A stretch of 64,000 nt of DNA from Roseomonas aerilata DSM 19363 (GCF_000711725.1 NZ_JONP01000007.1:62001-126000), one strand, 5' to 3'; positions 1-10,015 are shown, counted from the stretch's first letter. The notes: generated by a model from the sequence alone, not told the origin. Numbers and translations: made by a program.

Positions 1-955
1 CCTGGCCGGCCAGCTCACCGGCGGCCAGCTCTCCGCCTTCATCTTCTACGCCGTCCTCGTCGCCACCTCCGTCACCTCGCTCTCCGAACTCTGGAGCGAG
101 GTGCAGCGCGCCGGCGGCGCCGCCGAGCGCGTCCACGACTTCTTCGAGACCGTCCCCGCCATCCGCCCGCCCGCGAACCCCCGCCCGCTCCCCGTCGCCC
201 ACCCGAAGGGCAGCCCCATCGGCCGCCTCGCCTTCGAGAACGTCCGCCTCCACTATCCCAGCCGCCCCGACCGCCCGGCGCTGGACGGCGTCACCCTCTC
301 CGTCGAGCCCGGCGAGACCGTCGCCCTCGTCGGCCCCTCCGGCGCCGGCAAGACCACCCTCTTCCAGCTCGCCCTCCGCTTCCGCGATCCCGACAGCGGC
401 CGCGTCACCCTCGACGGGATCGACCTGCGCGACGCCGACCCCGCCGCCCTCCGCGCCCGCATCGGCCTCGTGCCGCAAGACCCCGTCATCTTCGGCGCGG
501 ACGTGCGCGACAACATCCGCTACGGCCGCCCCGACGCCACCGAGGCCGAGATCCGCGCGGCCGCCGAGGCCGCCGACGCCGCCGGCTTCATTGAGGCCAT
601 GCCCGCCGGCTACGGCACCTTCCTCGGCGAGAAGGGCGTCCGCCTCTCCGGCGGGCAGCGACAGCGCATCGCCATCGCCCGCGCCGTGTTGCGCGACCCG
701 CCCCTCCTCCTCCTCGACGAGGCCACCAGCGCGCTGGACGCCGAGAGCGAGGCCGCCGTTCAGGCCGCCCTCGCGCGCCTCTCCCGCGGCCGCGCCGTCC
801 TCGTCATCGCCCACCGCCTCGCCACCGTCCGACGCGCGGATCGCATCATCGTTCTGGAGGCCGGCCGCGTCGTCGCGGAAGGCACCCACGACCGCCTGGT
901 CGAGGAAGGCGGCCTCTACGCCCGGCTGGCCCGGCTCCAGTTCGCGGCGGGGTAG
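1..955 (+). CDS. ABC exporter, permease-ATPase fusion (3' part)
   Basis: This gene is open at the window edge and reads in frame from base 2. The first roughly 35 residues look like the last membrane-domain helix, followed by a linker and a complete ATPase domain. Visible motifs are the Walker [10 protein letters not shown], a Q-loop (VPQDP), the signature LSGGQRQR, the Walker [13 protein letters not shown] and the switch histidine in VIAHRLATV. This is the arrangement of MsbA/LipA-type and other type IV exporters, in which permease and ATPase are fused and act as dimers in the inner membrane. The substrate cannot be told from this part. Repeat copy A starts 19 bases after the stop codon, and the next gene converges on it. 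Confidence 0.9.
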   Translation, partial: LAGQLTGGQLSAFIFYAVLVATSVTSLSELWSEVQRAGGAAERVHDFFETVPAIRPPANPRPLPVAHPKGSPIGRLAFENVRLHYPSRPDRPALDGVTLSVEPGETVALVGPSGAGKTTLFQLALRFRDPDSGRVTLDGIDLRDADPAALRARIGLVPQDPVIFGADVRDNIRYGRPDATEAEIRAAAEAADAAGFIEAMPAGYGTFLGEKGVRLSGGQRQRIAIARAVLRDPPLLLLDEATSALDAESEAAVQAALARLSRGRAVLVIAHRLATVRRADRIIVLEAGRVVAEGTHDRLVEEGGLYARLARLQFAAG

Positions 956-973
956 TGGCCGACGCCGGTGGCC

Positions 974-1214
974 CTGGGGAGAGGAAGAAGGAATTCTTCC
1001 TCTCCCCAGACCCCTCTCCATCATCTTCTTCTTCAAGTTTGGATTGCTGAGCGGCCGGTGCGCCTCGGGTCCACGACCCGAGGCGACGACACGCGCAGGA
1101 AGGCCGCCGCTGAAAGCGCCGGCCTCCAATCACCGCATCCACGACAGTCAGATGGGATCCAAGGGCCTCAGGCCCTTGGCAGGTGAGGTCTGGAGAGGGC
1201 AGCGCCCTCTCCAG
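974..1214 (+). repeat. Four-hairpin intergenic repeat, copy A (long form)
   Basis: Four inverted repeats lie in a row. H1 is a perfect 16-bp stem (974-989 / 994-1009) with an EcoRI site at its tip. H2 is an 8-bp stem (1063-1070 / 1076-1083) and H3 a 10-bp stem (1159-1168 / 1170-1179). H4 is an 11-bp stem (1190-1200 / 1204-1214). The same order and linker text recur elsewhere in the window. This copy sits between two convergent genes with H1 next to the ABC gene stop. It shares with copy J an extra segment of about 33 bp between H2 and H3. The gap 956-1231 contains nothing else recognisable. Confidence 0.9.
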
Positions 1215-1231
1215 CGGCCACCGGCGCCGCC

Positions 1232-2479
1232 CTACCCCGCGCTGAGCGGCAGCGCGACGTTGACGGCCACGTAGCCGAGCGCCGCCACCGCCACCGTCAC
1301 CCGGTCGAAGCCGCGGGAGAGTTCCTTGTCCCCCCGGATCGACCACAGGTAGATCGAGGCGATCGTCGCGATCAGCGAGAAGAAGATCGTGAACAGCCCG
1401 AGGAAGGTCACGTACTCCACCAGCCCGAACTGCCCGGAGGAGGGGATCAGCGACCCCGCGAGGTAGGAGTTCGCCACCGCGCCGAAATACGACCCCGCGA
1501 CCATCGAGAAGCGCGGCCCTGCATCCGAGGCCCGCAGCCCGAAGCTCGCGAAGCACAGCGCCATGCCCGCGAAGAGCCCGATGAAAACCTTGAAGTAGAC
1601 GCCCATCCCCGTGCGCGCGATGCCCACGCCATAGGTGTACATGCTGAAGGTCCGGTTCCCCGCCGCCGCCCGCGGATCCCCGTAGGAGGTGCGGTAGGTA
1701 TGCGCCTTCACCACCTGCGCCGCCCGGTTCGCGACCGTGTAGCCCGAGATCTTCACGCGCGAGCTGATCCCGGCCGCCGGGTCCGCCACGTAGCGCAAGG
1801 CGGAGGCGTCCAGCCGCGCGTCCTCCATGTAGAGGTTCAGCTGGTGGCTGTCGCGCGGCACCCGGGTCGTGTTGAAGAACTTCGTCATCCGCGCGGTCAC
1901 GCGGTAGCGCTGGTAGTTCGTTCCGTCCGGCCCGTAATACTCGTCCTGCACCTCCTTGCGGGTGATGCTGCCGTCCACCAGCCGGAAGTTCGCCCCCGGG
2001 TTGAGCGCCTTGTCCCCCTGCCAGCGGAACCAGACATAGAAGGTCGGCGTCCAGAAGGAATCGCGGATCGCCATCGCCTCGATCCCGTCGAGGTAGAAGC
2101 CCGTCGTGACCTCCACGAAGTTCCCCGTGGCCGGGATGGCCTCCGGCGGCGTCTGCCCCGTCTCCACCAGGCCGGGCGTCATGCGCCGCCGGTGGCTCTC
2201 CTCCGAGGCCAGCCTCTCGCCCCCGATCACCGAGACCGCCGTCGTGCCGATCACGAGGTAGATCAGCGCGATCAGCGCTCCCCAGCCAAGCAGGAATAGC
2301 CGCTTGCCCGGCGGCAGCCCGCCCGGCGCCGCCTCAGCCCCTCCGATCCTCCCCTTACCGGTCCTGCCCCGCCCCACCCCGCGCGCGACGAAGCCCGCGA
2401 GGAATCCCCTCGCCACGACCCCCTCGGGCAGCGCCCCGCCCGTCAGCTCCGGTGCCGCGCTCTCCGTCGATGCCATCAT
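1232..2479 (-). CDS. Pentameric ligand-gated ion channel-like membrane protein
   Basis: This 415-residue protein has a basic cytoplasmic N-terminus and one early hydrophobic segment (about residues 58-80). A roughly 190-residue extracytoplasmic domain and four hydrophobic helices at the C-terminus follow. The soluble domain carries patterns typical of the Cys-loop/GLIC ligand-binding fold: DSFWTPTFYVWFRW early on, and PRDSHQLNLYMED, which matches the family's P-x-D-x-Q-x-L-x-L-x-x-E core. The second C-terminal helix ends ANSYLAGSLIP, close to the M2 end of bacterial channels. As in other bacterial members the disulfide cysteines are absent. The extra N-terminal membrane segment is unusual, since GLIC and ELIC begin with a cleaved signal peptide or directly with the ligand domain. 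Ligand and ion preference are unknown. Two adjacent ATG codons (2479, 2476) could serve as start. Confidence 0.6.
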   Translation of the reverse strand: MMASTESAAPELTGGALPEGVVARGFLAGFVARGVGRGRTGKGRIGGAEAAPGGLPPGKRLFLLGWGALIALIYLVIGTTAVSVIGGERLASEESHRRRMTPGLVETGQTPPEAIPATGNFVEVTTGFYLDGIEAMAIRDSFWTPTFYVWFRWQGDKALNPGANFRLVDGSITRKEVQDEYYGPDGTNYQRYRVTARMTKFFNTTRVPRDSHQLNLYMEDARLDASALRYVADPAAGISSRVKISGYTVANRAAQVVKAHTYRTSYGDPRAAAGNRTFSMYTYGVGIARTGMGVYFKVFIGLFAGMALCFASFGLRASDAGPRFSMVAGSYFGAVANSYLAGSLIPSSGQFGLVEYVTFLGLFTIFFSLIATIASIYLWSIRGDKELSRGFDRVTVAVAALGYVAVNVALPLSAG

Positions 2480-2593
2480 TTCCCCACGGCCACGCCAAGC
2501 CGCGAGAGTGCGGGAAAAACCTTTCCAACTTCCATCCTGAAGGCGAAATAAAAGGCCCGTCGGTGGCGGTGCGAAACCCCTCCGGGCCCATCC

Positions 2594-3760
2594 TCAGGGC
2601 CCCGGCCCGCTCCCCTCCACCGGCCCCGGCCACACCAGCATCGGCAGCCGTGCCACCGGGATCCGCGCGACCGACAACCCGCGCCCTTCCAGCGTCAGCG
2701 GCACCTCCAGCACCGGCGGCTCCCCCTCCGCCGGCGGCCGGGCCAGCAGCCCCACCACCCGCCGCGCGAGCGTCGCGTTCCGCGCCGTCACGACGCCGTC
2801 CCGGACGAGCGCGTCCAGCACCGCCTCCGCGCCGGCCAGCTTCAGCGTGCCCGCGCCCATCGGCTGCAGGGCCTCGTCCAGCGCCAGCGTCGCCGCCACC
2901 TGCGCGGTGGCGGGCCCGTATTCCAGTTCCAGCCGGCGCAGCTCCACCGTCCCCCCGGCGTCCCGCCAGGTCGCCGCCCGGTTCGTCGGGTTGCGCCCGC
3001 CCGGCAGCGGCCCTGTCACCTCCGCGTCGATCCGCACGGCGCGGATCGCGCTCCCCAACGGCGTCGCGACGGGCAGCGAGACGTTCTCCACCACCCCTTC
3101 CAGGGTAACGGCCGCCTCCCCCTCGATCGCGCTCATCCGGCTGTCGAAGCCGAGCGCGGCGGAGCCCACCTCCATCCCCCCGGCGGGCGTGCCGATCCGC
3201 AGCCGCAGCGCCTCGAACTCGCCCCCCTTGGGAACCACGTTCGCCTGAAGCGGCAACCGCGCCGTCAGCCGGTCCGCCGCGAAGGGGATCTCCGCCGTCC
3301 CCAGCCGCAGCCGCTGCGGCCCGCCGGCCGAAACCCGCAACTCCCCCCACCGGTGCATCGCCACCCGCAGCACCACCGCCCGCGCCGACCAGTCGATCCC
3401 GCCAGGCACGGTCGCCCCGCCGCCCGAGAGCCGGAACTCCGGCAGGCGCAGCGTCGCCGAGAGCGGCCATCCCCCCCGCACCGGCGCCGCGTGCTCGATC
3501 CGCCACCCCTGCGCCCGCCGCGCCGCCGCCCAGGCGTCGTAGCCCGCCTGCAGCCGCGCCCCCATGAGGTTCCAGAGAAGCGTATGCGCCAGCGCCAGCA
3601 GCAGGATCGACAGCAGCGCGATCCCCGCCACCCGCGCCCGGTTCAGCCGGAACCGCCGGGCGCCCCGGGGCCCCTCTCCGGGGGAGACCCTCGCACCATC
3701 CGGCGCCACGGCCGGGGAAGGGGCGGGAGGGGCAGTCTCTGGCTCGCTCACCCCCTGCAT
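2594..3760 (-). CDS. DUF2125 family protein
   Basis: The protein has 388 residues: a Pro-rich N-terminal tail, one membrane helix (about residues 42-64, AGIALLSILLLALAHTLLW) and a long beta-rich domain. The pattern just after the helix (GYDAWAAARRAQGWRIEH...GGWPL) is characteristic of DUF2125, an alphaproteobacterial envelope family with one N-terminal anchor. Function is not established for the family; the domain looks like a membrane-anchored periplasmic beta protein. The gene is divergent from chaC, with 140 bases between starts. A GTG four codons downstream could be the true start. Confidence 0.75.
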   Translation of the reverse strand: MQGVSEPETAPPAPSPAVAPDGARVSPGEGPRGARRFRLNRARVAGIALLSILLLALAHTLLWNLMGARLQAGYDAWAAARRAQGWRIEHAAPVRGGWPLSATLRLPEFRLSGGGATVPGGIDWSARAVVLRVAMHRWGELRVSAGGPQRLRLGTAEIPFAADRLTARLPLQANVVPKGGEFEALRLRIGTPAGGMEVGSAALGFDSRMSAIEGEAAVTLEGVVENVSLPVATPLGSAIRAVRIDAEVTGPLPGGRNPTNRAATWRDAGGTVELRRLELEYGPATAQVAATLALDEALQPMGAGTLKLAGAEAVLDALVRDGVVTARNATLARRVVGLLARPPAEGEPPVLEVPLTLEGRGLSVARIPVARLPMLVWPGPVEGSGPGP

Positions 3761-3900
3761 ATGCCCCCGCCAGCCCCTGCTTGCCCAGCCCGTTCACCGG
3801 ACCTGGCACCCCGGCATTCACCCGGGCGTTCATCCCACGGGCCGCACCAGCCCCGCGCCCGCCGTCCCATCACCCGCTGCACACCCGCCACCGATCCCCT

Positions 3901-4542
3901 ATGCTGCGCCCCACCACCATGATCCCATCGCCCGACGCGCCCATCACCCCGCCCGACCCCGCCCCGCTGCTCGAGACCGACGGCTCCCTCTACGTCTTCG
4001 GCTACGGCTCCCTCATCTGGAAGCCCGGTTTCGAGTTCCTCTCCTCCCACCCGGCGCGGCTGCACGGCTTCCACCGCCGCTTCTGCATCCTCTCCCACCG
4101 CTACCGTGGCACGCCGGAGGCCCCCGGCCTCGTCCTCGGCCTCGACCGCGGCGGCTCCTGCCGCGGCGTCGCCTTCCGCGTCGCCCCCGAAGCGGCCGCC
4201 GCCACCCTCGCCTATCTGGAGGAACGGGAGATGACCGGCGGCGTCTACCAGCGCCGCCTCCTCCCCCTCCGCCTGCTCGACCGCCACGAGACCCGCCGCG
4301 CCGTCACCTTCGTCGCCGACCGCGAGGCCACCGCCTATTGCGGCGCCCTCGACCCCCTCGCCGCCGCCACCGCCATCAACCGCGGCCACGGCATCATGGG
4401 CCCGAACCGCGACTACCTCCTCAACACCGTCTCCCACCTCCGCGCCCTCGGCGTCCGCGACGCCGGCCTCGACCGGATCGCCGCCCTCCTCTCGCCCGGC
4501 CGATCCGGAGAGGACGCTGCCCTCTCCGGGCCCCCCGCGTGA
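3901..4542 (+). CDS. chaC: ChaC-type gamma-glutamylcyclotransferase
   Basis: Proteins of this family cleave glutathione (gamma-Glu-Cys-Gly) in the cytoplasm to 5-oxoproline and Cys-Gly. The substrate-loop motif YVFGYGSLIWKPGF is near the N-terminus, and the segment YLEEREMTGGVY holds the expected catalytic glutamate. The later INRGHGIMGPNRDYL block is also typical. Two in-frame ATG codons (3901 and 3919) are possible; an upstream extension to 3781 looks non-coding. The last dozen codons (SGEDAALSGPPA) coincide with hairpin H4 of a dispersed repeat, so the C-terminus appears to have been replaced or extended by repeat DNA. The catalytic core is complete. Confidence 0.85.
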   Translation: MLRPTTMIPSPDAPITPPDPAPLLETDGSLYVFGYGSLIWKPGFEFLSSHPARLHGFHRRFCILSHRYRGTPEAPGLVLGLDRGGSCRGVAFRVAPEAAAATLAYLEEREMTGGVYQRRLLPLRLLDRHETRRAVTFVADREATAYCGALDPLAAATAINRGHGIMGPNRDYLLNTVSHLRALGVRDAGLDRIAALLSPGRSGEDAALSGPPA

Positions 4543-4686
4543 ACGCGCGGCCCTCATCACGCCCGCCAGGAGCCTGAGGTTCCCGGACGTGCGGCGCACC
4601 GTCCCCCGAACGATTTCAGCCTGAAGGAAAAGATGATGGAGAGGGGCCTGCGGGCGAGGAAGAATTCCTTTCCCCCTCTCCCCGGA
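4505..4686 (-). repeat. Four-hairpin repeat, copy B (degenerate)
   Basis: H4 is recognisable at 4505-4513 / 4521-4529, inside the 3' end of chaC. The conserved purine tract with GATGATGGAGAGG lies near 4632-4646. A decayed H1, retaining AAGAATTCC but with unequal arms, ends near 4686. H2 and H3 are not preserved. The copy reads H4 to H1 on the plus strand. It is the only copy overlapping a protein-coding gene. Confidence 0.65.
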
Positions 4687-4814
4687 GGCCGCCGGCACCG
4701 GCCCTCCCGAACCTCCATCCCCTCGTGATTCCAGCCGTTTGCGCCGCGCTGTTCAGCCGCCCGCCTCACCCGGTGCGGCGCGCGGGTAACAGCAAAGCAC
4801 CCGCAGGGTTTTCC

Positions 4815-5060
4815 CACGACTTGTCCACAGGGAAGGGGATTGACCGCCCCTTAATCCCCAGACCGTCCACTTTTTGTTCCGGATTCATCAGGGAATCCCA
4901 GCATTTTGTTGCTAAGCAATTGATATAACTGCTATTTTACTTATCCACAGACCTTCAAAAAGCCCCGTAACAGCTGAGTCCACAAGAGCTTGCCGCCCGG
5001 TCTTGCGCCGCGGTCGAAACCCGGCCGTCCGCTTATTCCACCAACTTGTCCACAGTCCCC
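4815..5060 (+). other. AT-richer segment with DnaA-box-like sites (origin candidate)
   Basis: The gap between chaC and plsC (4543-5032) holds repeat copy B and then an unusually AT-rich stretch, about 4850-4980. A perfect E. coli-type DnaA box TTATCCACA lies at 4941-4949. One-mismatch boxes TTGTCCACA lie at 4821-4829 and 5046-5054, the last inside the 3' end of plsC. All three have the same orientation and fall within 235 bases. This resembles an origin unwinding region with boxes, but no dnaA, hemE or parAB lies nearby and strand composition does not flip here. The biochemical role is unproven. Confidence 0.35.
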
Positions 5061-5761
5061 ACCAGCTCCGCCGAAGCCGTCGCCACCGCCGCCTCCGCGC
5101 GCTCGATCAGCGCCGCGCGCGGCAGGCCCGGCGGGATCGGCGGCAGCACCGCGACGGTCAGGACCCCCGGCCGCTTGGTAAAGGCCCGCTTCCCCCAGAA
5201 GCGCCCGGAATCCGTCGCCACCGGCACCACCGGCAGCCCTGTCGCCGCCGCCATGGCCGCGAAGCCCGGCTGCCAGGGCTGCACCTCCCCGGGCGCGGAG
5301 CGCGTGCCCTCCGGGAAGATCACCACCTGGTACCCCGCCTCCGCCGCCGAGCGCGTCGCCCGCACCAGCCGCTTGAGCGAGGAAGCCCCTCCCTCCCGGT
5401 CCACGGGAATGGAGTGCACGTGCCGCGCCATCGCCCCCCAGCCGGGGATCCGCAGCAGCTCCTCCTTCATCACATAGGCCGGGCGCGGCAGCAGCGCGTG
5501 CCAGACCACCGTGTCAAAGGCCGACTGGTGCTGCGCGGCCACCAGCGCCGCCCCCCCGGTGGGCAGGTTCTCCCGTCCCGTCACCCGCAGCCGGATGCCG
5601 CAGACCACCCGCAGCAGCCAGAGCGACCCCCGCGCCCAGCCCCGGAGATACCGGTGCATCACGTCGGGATGGAAGGCGAGCAGCGGCAGCCCGAAGACCA
5701 CCGTCAGCGCGGTGAAGCCGAAGAACAGCGGGTTGAAGATGGCGGAGCGGATGGCATTCAC
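5033..5761 (-). CDS. plsC: 1-acyl-sn-glycerol-3-phosphate acyltransferase
   Basis: PlsC transfers the second acyl chain onto lysophosphatidic acid at the inner membrane during phospholipid synthesis. The 242-residue protein has an N-terminal hydrophobic segment, the catalytic HxxxxD motif as HQSAFD, and the acceptor-binding motif FPEGTRS. The GTG start at 5761 overlaps the stop of the upstream DUF218 gene in a GTGA junction, indicating translational coupling. It is the last gene of the ftsE-ftsX-DUF218-plsC unit. The long upstream in-frame extension is a shadow of the neighbouring gene. Confidence 0.92.
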   Translation of the reverse strand: MNAIRSAIFNPLFFGFTALTVVFGLPLLAFHPDVMHRYLRGWARGSLWLLRVVCGIRLRVTGRENLPTGGAALVAAQHQSAFDTVVWHALLPRPAYVMKEELLRIPGWGAMARHVHSIPVDREGGASSLKRLVRATRSAAEAGYQVVIFPEGTRSAPGEVQPWQPGFAAMAAATGLPVVPVATDSGRFWGKRAFTKRPGVLTVAVLPPIPPGLPRAALIERAEAAVATASAELVGTVDKLVE

Positions 5762-6549
5762 GGCAGGACACGCCTCGGACGTTCGGCGAGGACGGAAAGG
5801 CCAAGCCCCGCCCCCAGCAACTTCAGGTACTCGCGCAGCATCGGCACCGGCCGCGCGACGAAGGGCGGAACCGGGTGCGGCCGGAAGGCCCCCTCCGGCA
5901 TGGCGCGGCGCAGCTCCAGCAGGGCGCGCGGCATGTGGAACCCCGCCGTCACCACCGTGATCTCCCGCATCCCGGCGGCCCTCGCCCAGGCCGCCACCTC
6001 CCGCGCGTTGCCGCGCGTGCTCGTCGCCTCCCGCCCCAGCGCGGTGCGGTCCGCGACATCGGCGGCCTCCAGCCCGGCCCGCCGCGCCAGCTCCGCCAGC
6101 CCCGATTCCGGCCCGACGCCCGAGACGATCAGCCGCCCGTCCTCCCGCAGGAGCAGCAGCCCCAACCCCGTCTCCACCCGCTCCGGCCCCCCCGTCAGCA
6201 CCGCGATCCCGGCGGAGGGCGCCCCGGCTCCCGGCGCCCGCATCCAGGCCCGATCGAGGAACACCGCGAAGCCGCCCGCCAGCCCGAGCAACAGCACCAG
6301 CACCGCCCCCAGCCCCAGCGCCACCGGCCGCCGCCACCCCCGGCGCCAGCCGCCACCTGCCCCGCCGCCAACGAACCCGCTGCCGGTCGGACTGCCCAAC
6401 GGATCGCCCAACGGATCGCCCGGCGCACCACGCACCGGACCACCCACTGAACCACCCGATGAACCACCCAATGAGCCACCCACTGGGCCCTCCAGCCGGT
6501 CCTCCATCCCAGGGCCGCCACCGGCCGGCCGCAGCATCGCCGCCTCCAT
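5758..6549 (-). CDS. DUF218 (YdcF/SanA/ElyC-like) membrane protein
   Basis: The protein has 263 residues: a Gly/Pro-rich N-terminal tail, one membrane helix ([23 protein letters not shown]) and a DUF218 domain. The domain shows [13 protein letters not shown], then [13 protein letters not shown] and [10 protein letters not shown], the usual conserved Gly, Asn and His positions. ElyC and SanA relatives affect envelope polysaccharide or barrier function; the exact reaction is not established. The Gly-rich tail is encoded by short imperfect repeats near 6400-6500, a minisatellite-like tract likely to vary in length. The start at 6549 follows a GGGG stretch 11 bases after the ftsX stop. Confidence 0.8.
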   Translation of the reverse strand: MEAAMLRPAGGGPGMEDRLEGPVGGSLGGSSGGSVGGPVRGAPGDPLGDPLGSPTGSGFVGGGAGGGWRRGWRRPVALGLGAVLVLLLGLAGGFAVFLDRAWMRAPGAGAPSAGIAVLTGGPERVETGLGLLLLREDGRLIVSGVGPESGLAELARRAGLEAADVADRTALGREATSTRGNAREVAAWARAAGMREITVVTAGFHMPRALLELRRAMPEGAFRPHPVPPFVARPVPMLREYLKLLGAGLGLSVLAERPRRVLP

Positions 6550-6560
6550 CCCCGCGGTCC

Positions 6561-7425
6561 TCACGGCATGTTCCTCAGCCAGCGCCGCACCGTCGCCTGC
6601 GCCGTCCCCCAGCCGATCGCCGCCGCGGCCGGCGGCAGCGCCGCCAGCATCCCCCAGGGCACCGCCCCGAAAGCCCCGCCCACCACCTCCTCGCCCGAGA
6701 GCGGCAGCGCCAGCCCCGAGAGCGCCGCCAGCGCCGGCACCGCGACCGCCGCGCCGCCCAGCGCCCCCAGCCCCGCCAGCATCGCCACCCGCCGCGCGAA
6801 GCGCCCGGCGATCCCGCCATCGGTGGCGCCGAGGTCGTGCAGCACCCCGATCGCCTCCCGCCGCGCCGCCAGCCCGGCCCGCGTCGCCACCGCGACCACC
6901 GCCATCGCCACCCCCGCCACCAGCACGAGCACCGCCAGCGCCACCCCTTGCACGGAGCGCGCCATGGCCGAGAGCCGCGCCACCCACATCCCGTGCGCCT
7001 CCAGCTCCGCCCCCGGCACCGCCTCCGCCAGCCGCGCCCCCAGCCGCCCCACGCCCTCCACGGAAGCACTGGCCAACCGCACCTCGATCACCCCCGGCAG
7101 CACGAGGGAGGGCGCTTCCCCCAGCCAGGGCCGCAGCAGCGCCGCCACCCGCTCCGGGCTCACCGCCTCCGCCGAGGCCACCGCCCGATCCCCCCGTAGC
7201 AGCGTCAGCGCCGCCGCCATCCGCTCCCGCCCGGGATTCGGCACCTGCACCGTCACCGCCGAGGCCGCCCCCGCCTGCCAGCGGTCGGCCAGCCGGTCCG
7301 CCCCCTGGGCCCCGGCCAGCGCCAGCGCCGCCAGCAGCGCCATCGCCGCCACCAACCCCGGCAGCAACCGGTCCGAGAGCGCCCGCCGCAACCCCAGCGG
7401 GTCGCGCGAGATGCGCCGGCGCCGC

Positions 7426-7433
<8 letters not shown>
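6561..7433 (-). CDS. ftsX: Cell division permease-like protein FtsX
   Basis: FtsX with FtsE forms an ABC-type complex at the division site that activates peptidoglycan hydrolases across the inner membrane. The 290-residue protein has a first helix ([19 protein letters not shown]), an extracytoplasmic loop of about 120 residues, and three more helices near the C-terminus, which is the FtsX topology. The TTG start at 7433 overlaps the ftsE stop and has a GGAGG six bases upstream. A longer open frame extends into ftsE but is not protein-like. Confidence 0.88.
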
Positions 7434-8457
<1,024 letters not shown>

Positions 8458-8545
8458 GGCCGCGATGTGCCACGACAGGCGCCGGAACGGTAGCCGCCCG
8501 CCCGCGCGGCGTTGCGTTAACCGCGCCGTGGCAACATCCTGCGCC

Positions 8546-8983
8546 ATGCGCGTCGCCTGCCCGGAATGTTCCGCGACCTACGAGCTGCCCCCGCTCCTTG
8601 CCGCCCGCATCGGCGAGGGACGGCCCATGCGCTGCGCCCGCTGCGGCCACACCTGGGTCGCCAGCCCCGAGCCCGACCCCCCCGCCGATCCCGCCCACCC
8701 GGCCCCCGAACACGGCCCCAAGCACGGCCCCGAGCCTCCACCATCGCCCCTGCCGCCCGGCTTCCCCACCAGCTTCCCCGTCGACTTCCCCTGGCCCCTC
8801 CCCACCGGCAACGGCCCCGCCGCCCCGGCCGGGCCCCCGCGCGCGGTCCTCGCCGCCGCCTGGGCCGCCTCCCTCCTGCTCCTCGCCGCCTCCGCCTGGG
8901 CCGCCCTGGCCTGGCGCGCCGAGATCACCGCCGCCTGGCCCCCCGCCGCCCGCGCCTTCACCGCCCTCGGCCTCGGCGGCTGA
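8546..8983 (+). CDS. MJ0042-type zinc-ribbon protein with membrane helix
   Basis: The 145-residue protein starts with MRVACPECSATYELP and continues to MRCARCGHTW. The two CxxC pairs form the MJ0042 zinc-ribbon found at the N-terminus of many alpha- and deltaproteobacterial proteins. A Pro-rich linker follows, and one strong membrane helix (AVLAAAWAASLLLLAASAWAALAW). It diverges from ftsE with 88 bases between starts, a neighbourhood typical of this group. Function is unknown; a zinc-dependent cytoplasmic interaction module anchored in the membrane is the simplest reading. Confidence 0.75.
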   Translation: MRVACPECSATYELPPLLAARIGEGRPMRCARCGHTWVASPEPDPPADPAHPAPEHGPKHGPEPPPSPLPPGFPTSFPVDFPWPLPTGNGPAAPAGPPRAVLAAAWAASLLLLAASAWAALAWRAEITAAWPPAARAFTALGLGG

Positions 8984-9028
8984 CCCCGGCGCTGGACAGC
9001 CCGCCCCCCGCGTGTTCCCTCCGCCCCC

Positions 9029-9736
9029 ATGACCCCCGACAATCAGGAAAGCGCCCTCGTCCTCCTCTCCGGCGGCCAGGACTCCACCACCTGCCTCGCC
9101 TGGGCGCTCGACCGCTTCCCCCATGTCGAAACCCTCGGCTTCGACTACGGCCAGCGCCACCGCGTCGAACTGGGCCTCCGCCCGGCCCTCCGCGACGGCC
9201 TCCGCGCCATCGACCCCGCCTGGGCCGCCCGCCTCGGCGAGGACCACACCCTCGCCCTCGACGCCCTCGGCGCCCTCTCCGACACGGCGCTGACAAGGGA
9301 GAGCGAGATCGCCATGCAGGCGGACGGCCTGCCCAACACCTTCGTCCCCGGCCGCAACCTTCTCTTCCTCACCTTCGCCGCCGCGCTCGCCTACCGCCGC
9401 GGCCTCCGCCACATCGTCGGCGGCATGTGCGAGACCGACTTCTCCGGCTATCCCGACTGCCGCGACGACACGATCAAGGCCCTCCAGGTCGCCATCAACC
9501 TCGGCATGAACCGCCGCTTCGTCCTCCACACCCCCCTCATGTGGATCGACAAGGCCGAGACCTGGCGCCTCGCCCAGCGCCTGGGCGGCACCCCCCTCGT
9601 CCGCCTCATCGTCGAGCACACCCACACCTGCTACCGCGGCGAGCGCGGCGCGATGCACCCCTGGGGCCACGGCTGCGGCACCTGCCCGGCCTGCGAACTC
9701 CGCGCGGCCGGCTGGGAAGGATTCGTGAAGGGCTAG
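9029..9736 (+). CDS. queC: 7-cyano-7-deazaguanine synthase
   Basis: QueC converts 7-carboxy-7-deazaguanine to preQ0 with ATP and ammonia, a step towards queuosine in tRNA. The 235-residue protein shows the PP-loop [14 protein letters not shown] at the N-terminus, the block [10 protein letters not shown], and a zinc site with Cys residues in CYRGERG and [10 protein letters not shown] at the C-terminus. Length and all key residues fit the family. The other queuosine genes are not in this window. Confidence 0.95.
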   Translation: MTPDNQESALVLLSGGQDSTTCLAWALDRFPHVETLGFDYGQRHRVELGLRPALRDGLRAIDPAWAARLGEDHTLALDALGALSDTALTRESEIAMQADGLPNTFVPGRNLLFLTFAAALAYRRGLRHIVGGMCETDFSGYPDCRDDTIKALQVAINLGMNRRFVLHTPLMWIDKAETWRLAQRLGGTPLVRLIVEHTHTCYRGERGAMHPWGHGCGTCPACELRAAGWEGFVKG

Positions 9737-9844
9737 CCGGATCTCCCGCCGACCGGCCACGGTCCAGGCCGCCCGGACCCGAAGGTCCTCTCCACCACCG
9801 GCTTCGCCGGGAACGCCTCCGCCGGCCACAGCCAGCTCGACCGG

Positions 9845-9904
9845 GGCCAACTCCACCGGGGCCAACTCCACCGCGGCCAACTCCACCGCGGCCAACTCCA
9901 CCGC
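9845..9904. repeat. Four 15-bp tandem repeats
   Basis: Four units of GGCCAACTCCACCG followed by G or C run head to tail, with partial units on both sides (about 9832-9907). They lie in the 279-base gap between queC and the next gene. All frames give pentapeptide-like repeats, but none has a convincing gene around it. The unit may be a variable-number repeat. Confidence 0.85.
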
Positions 9905-9910
9905 GGCCCT

Positions 9911-9972
9911 TGCGTCATGACCAAGCCCTTCGCCATGCGGGCCCTCGCCGCCCGCATCCGGGAGATCATCCA
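9911..9972 (+). pseudogene. Possible remnant of a response-regulator receiver domain
   Basis: In the frame of the ATG at 9917 the DNA reads MTKPFAMRALAARIREII. This closely matches the last strand and helix of a receiver domain, including the conserved Lys-Pro of the TKPF motif. Nothing upstream in this frame encodes the rest of the domain, because the tandem repeats intervene, and downstream the frame runs into non-coding DNA. It is read as a decayed gene end; the match is short and could be chance. Confidence 0.3.
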
Positions 9973-10015
9973 GCCAGCCCCCCGCGTGAATTCCTGCCGG
10001 CGCTTGAAGCGCCCC

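Noticed and set aside
9845-9904. CRISPR array
   Set aside because: The 15-bp units are head to tail without spacers.
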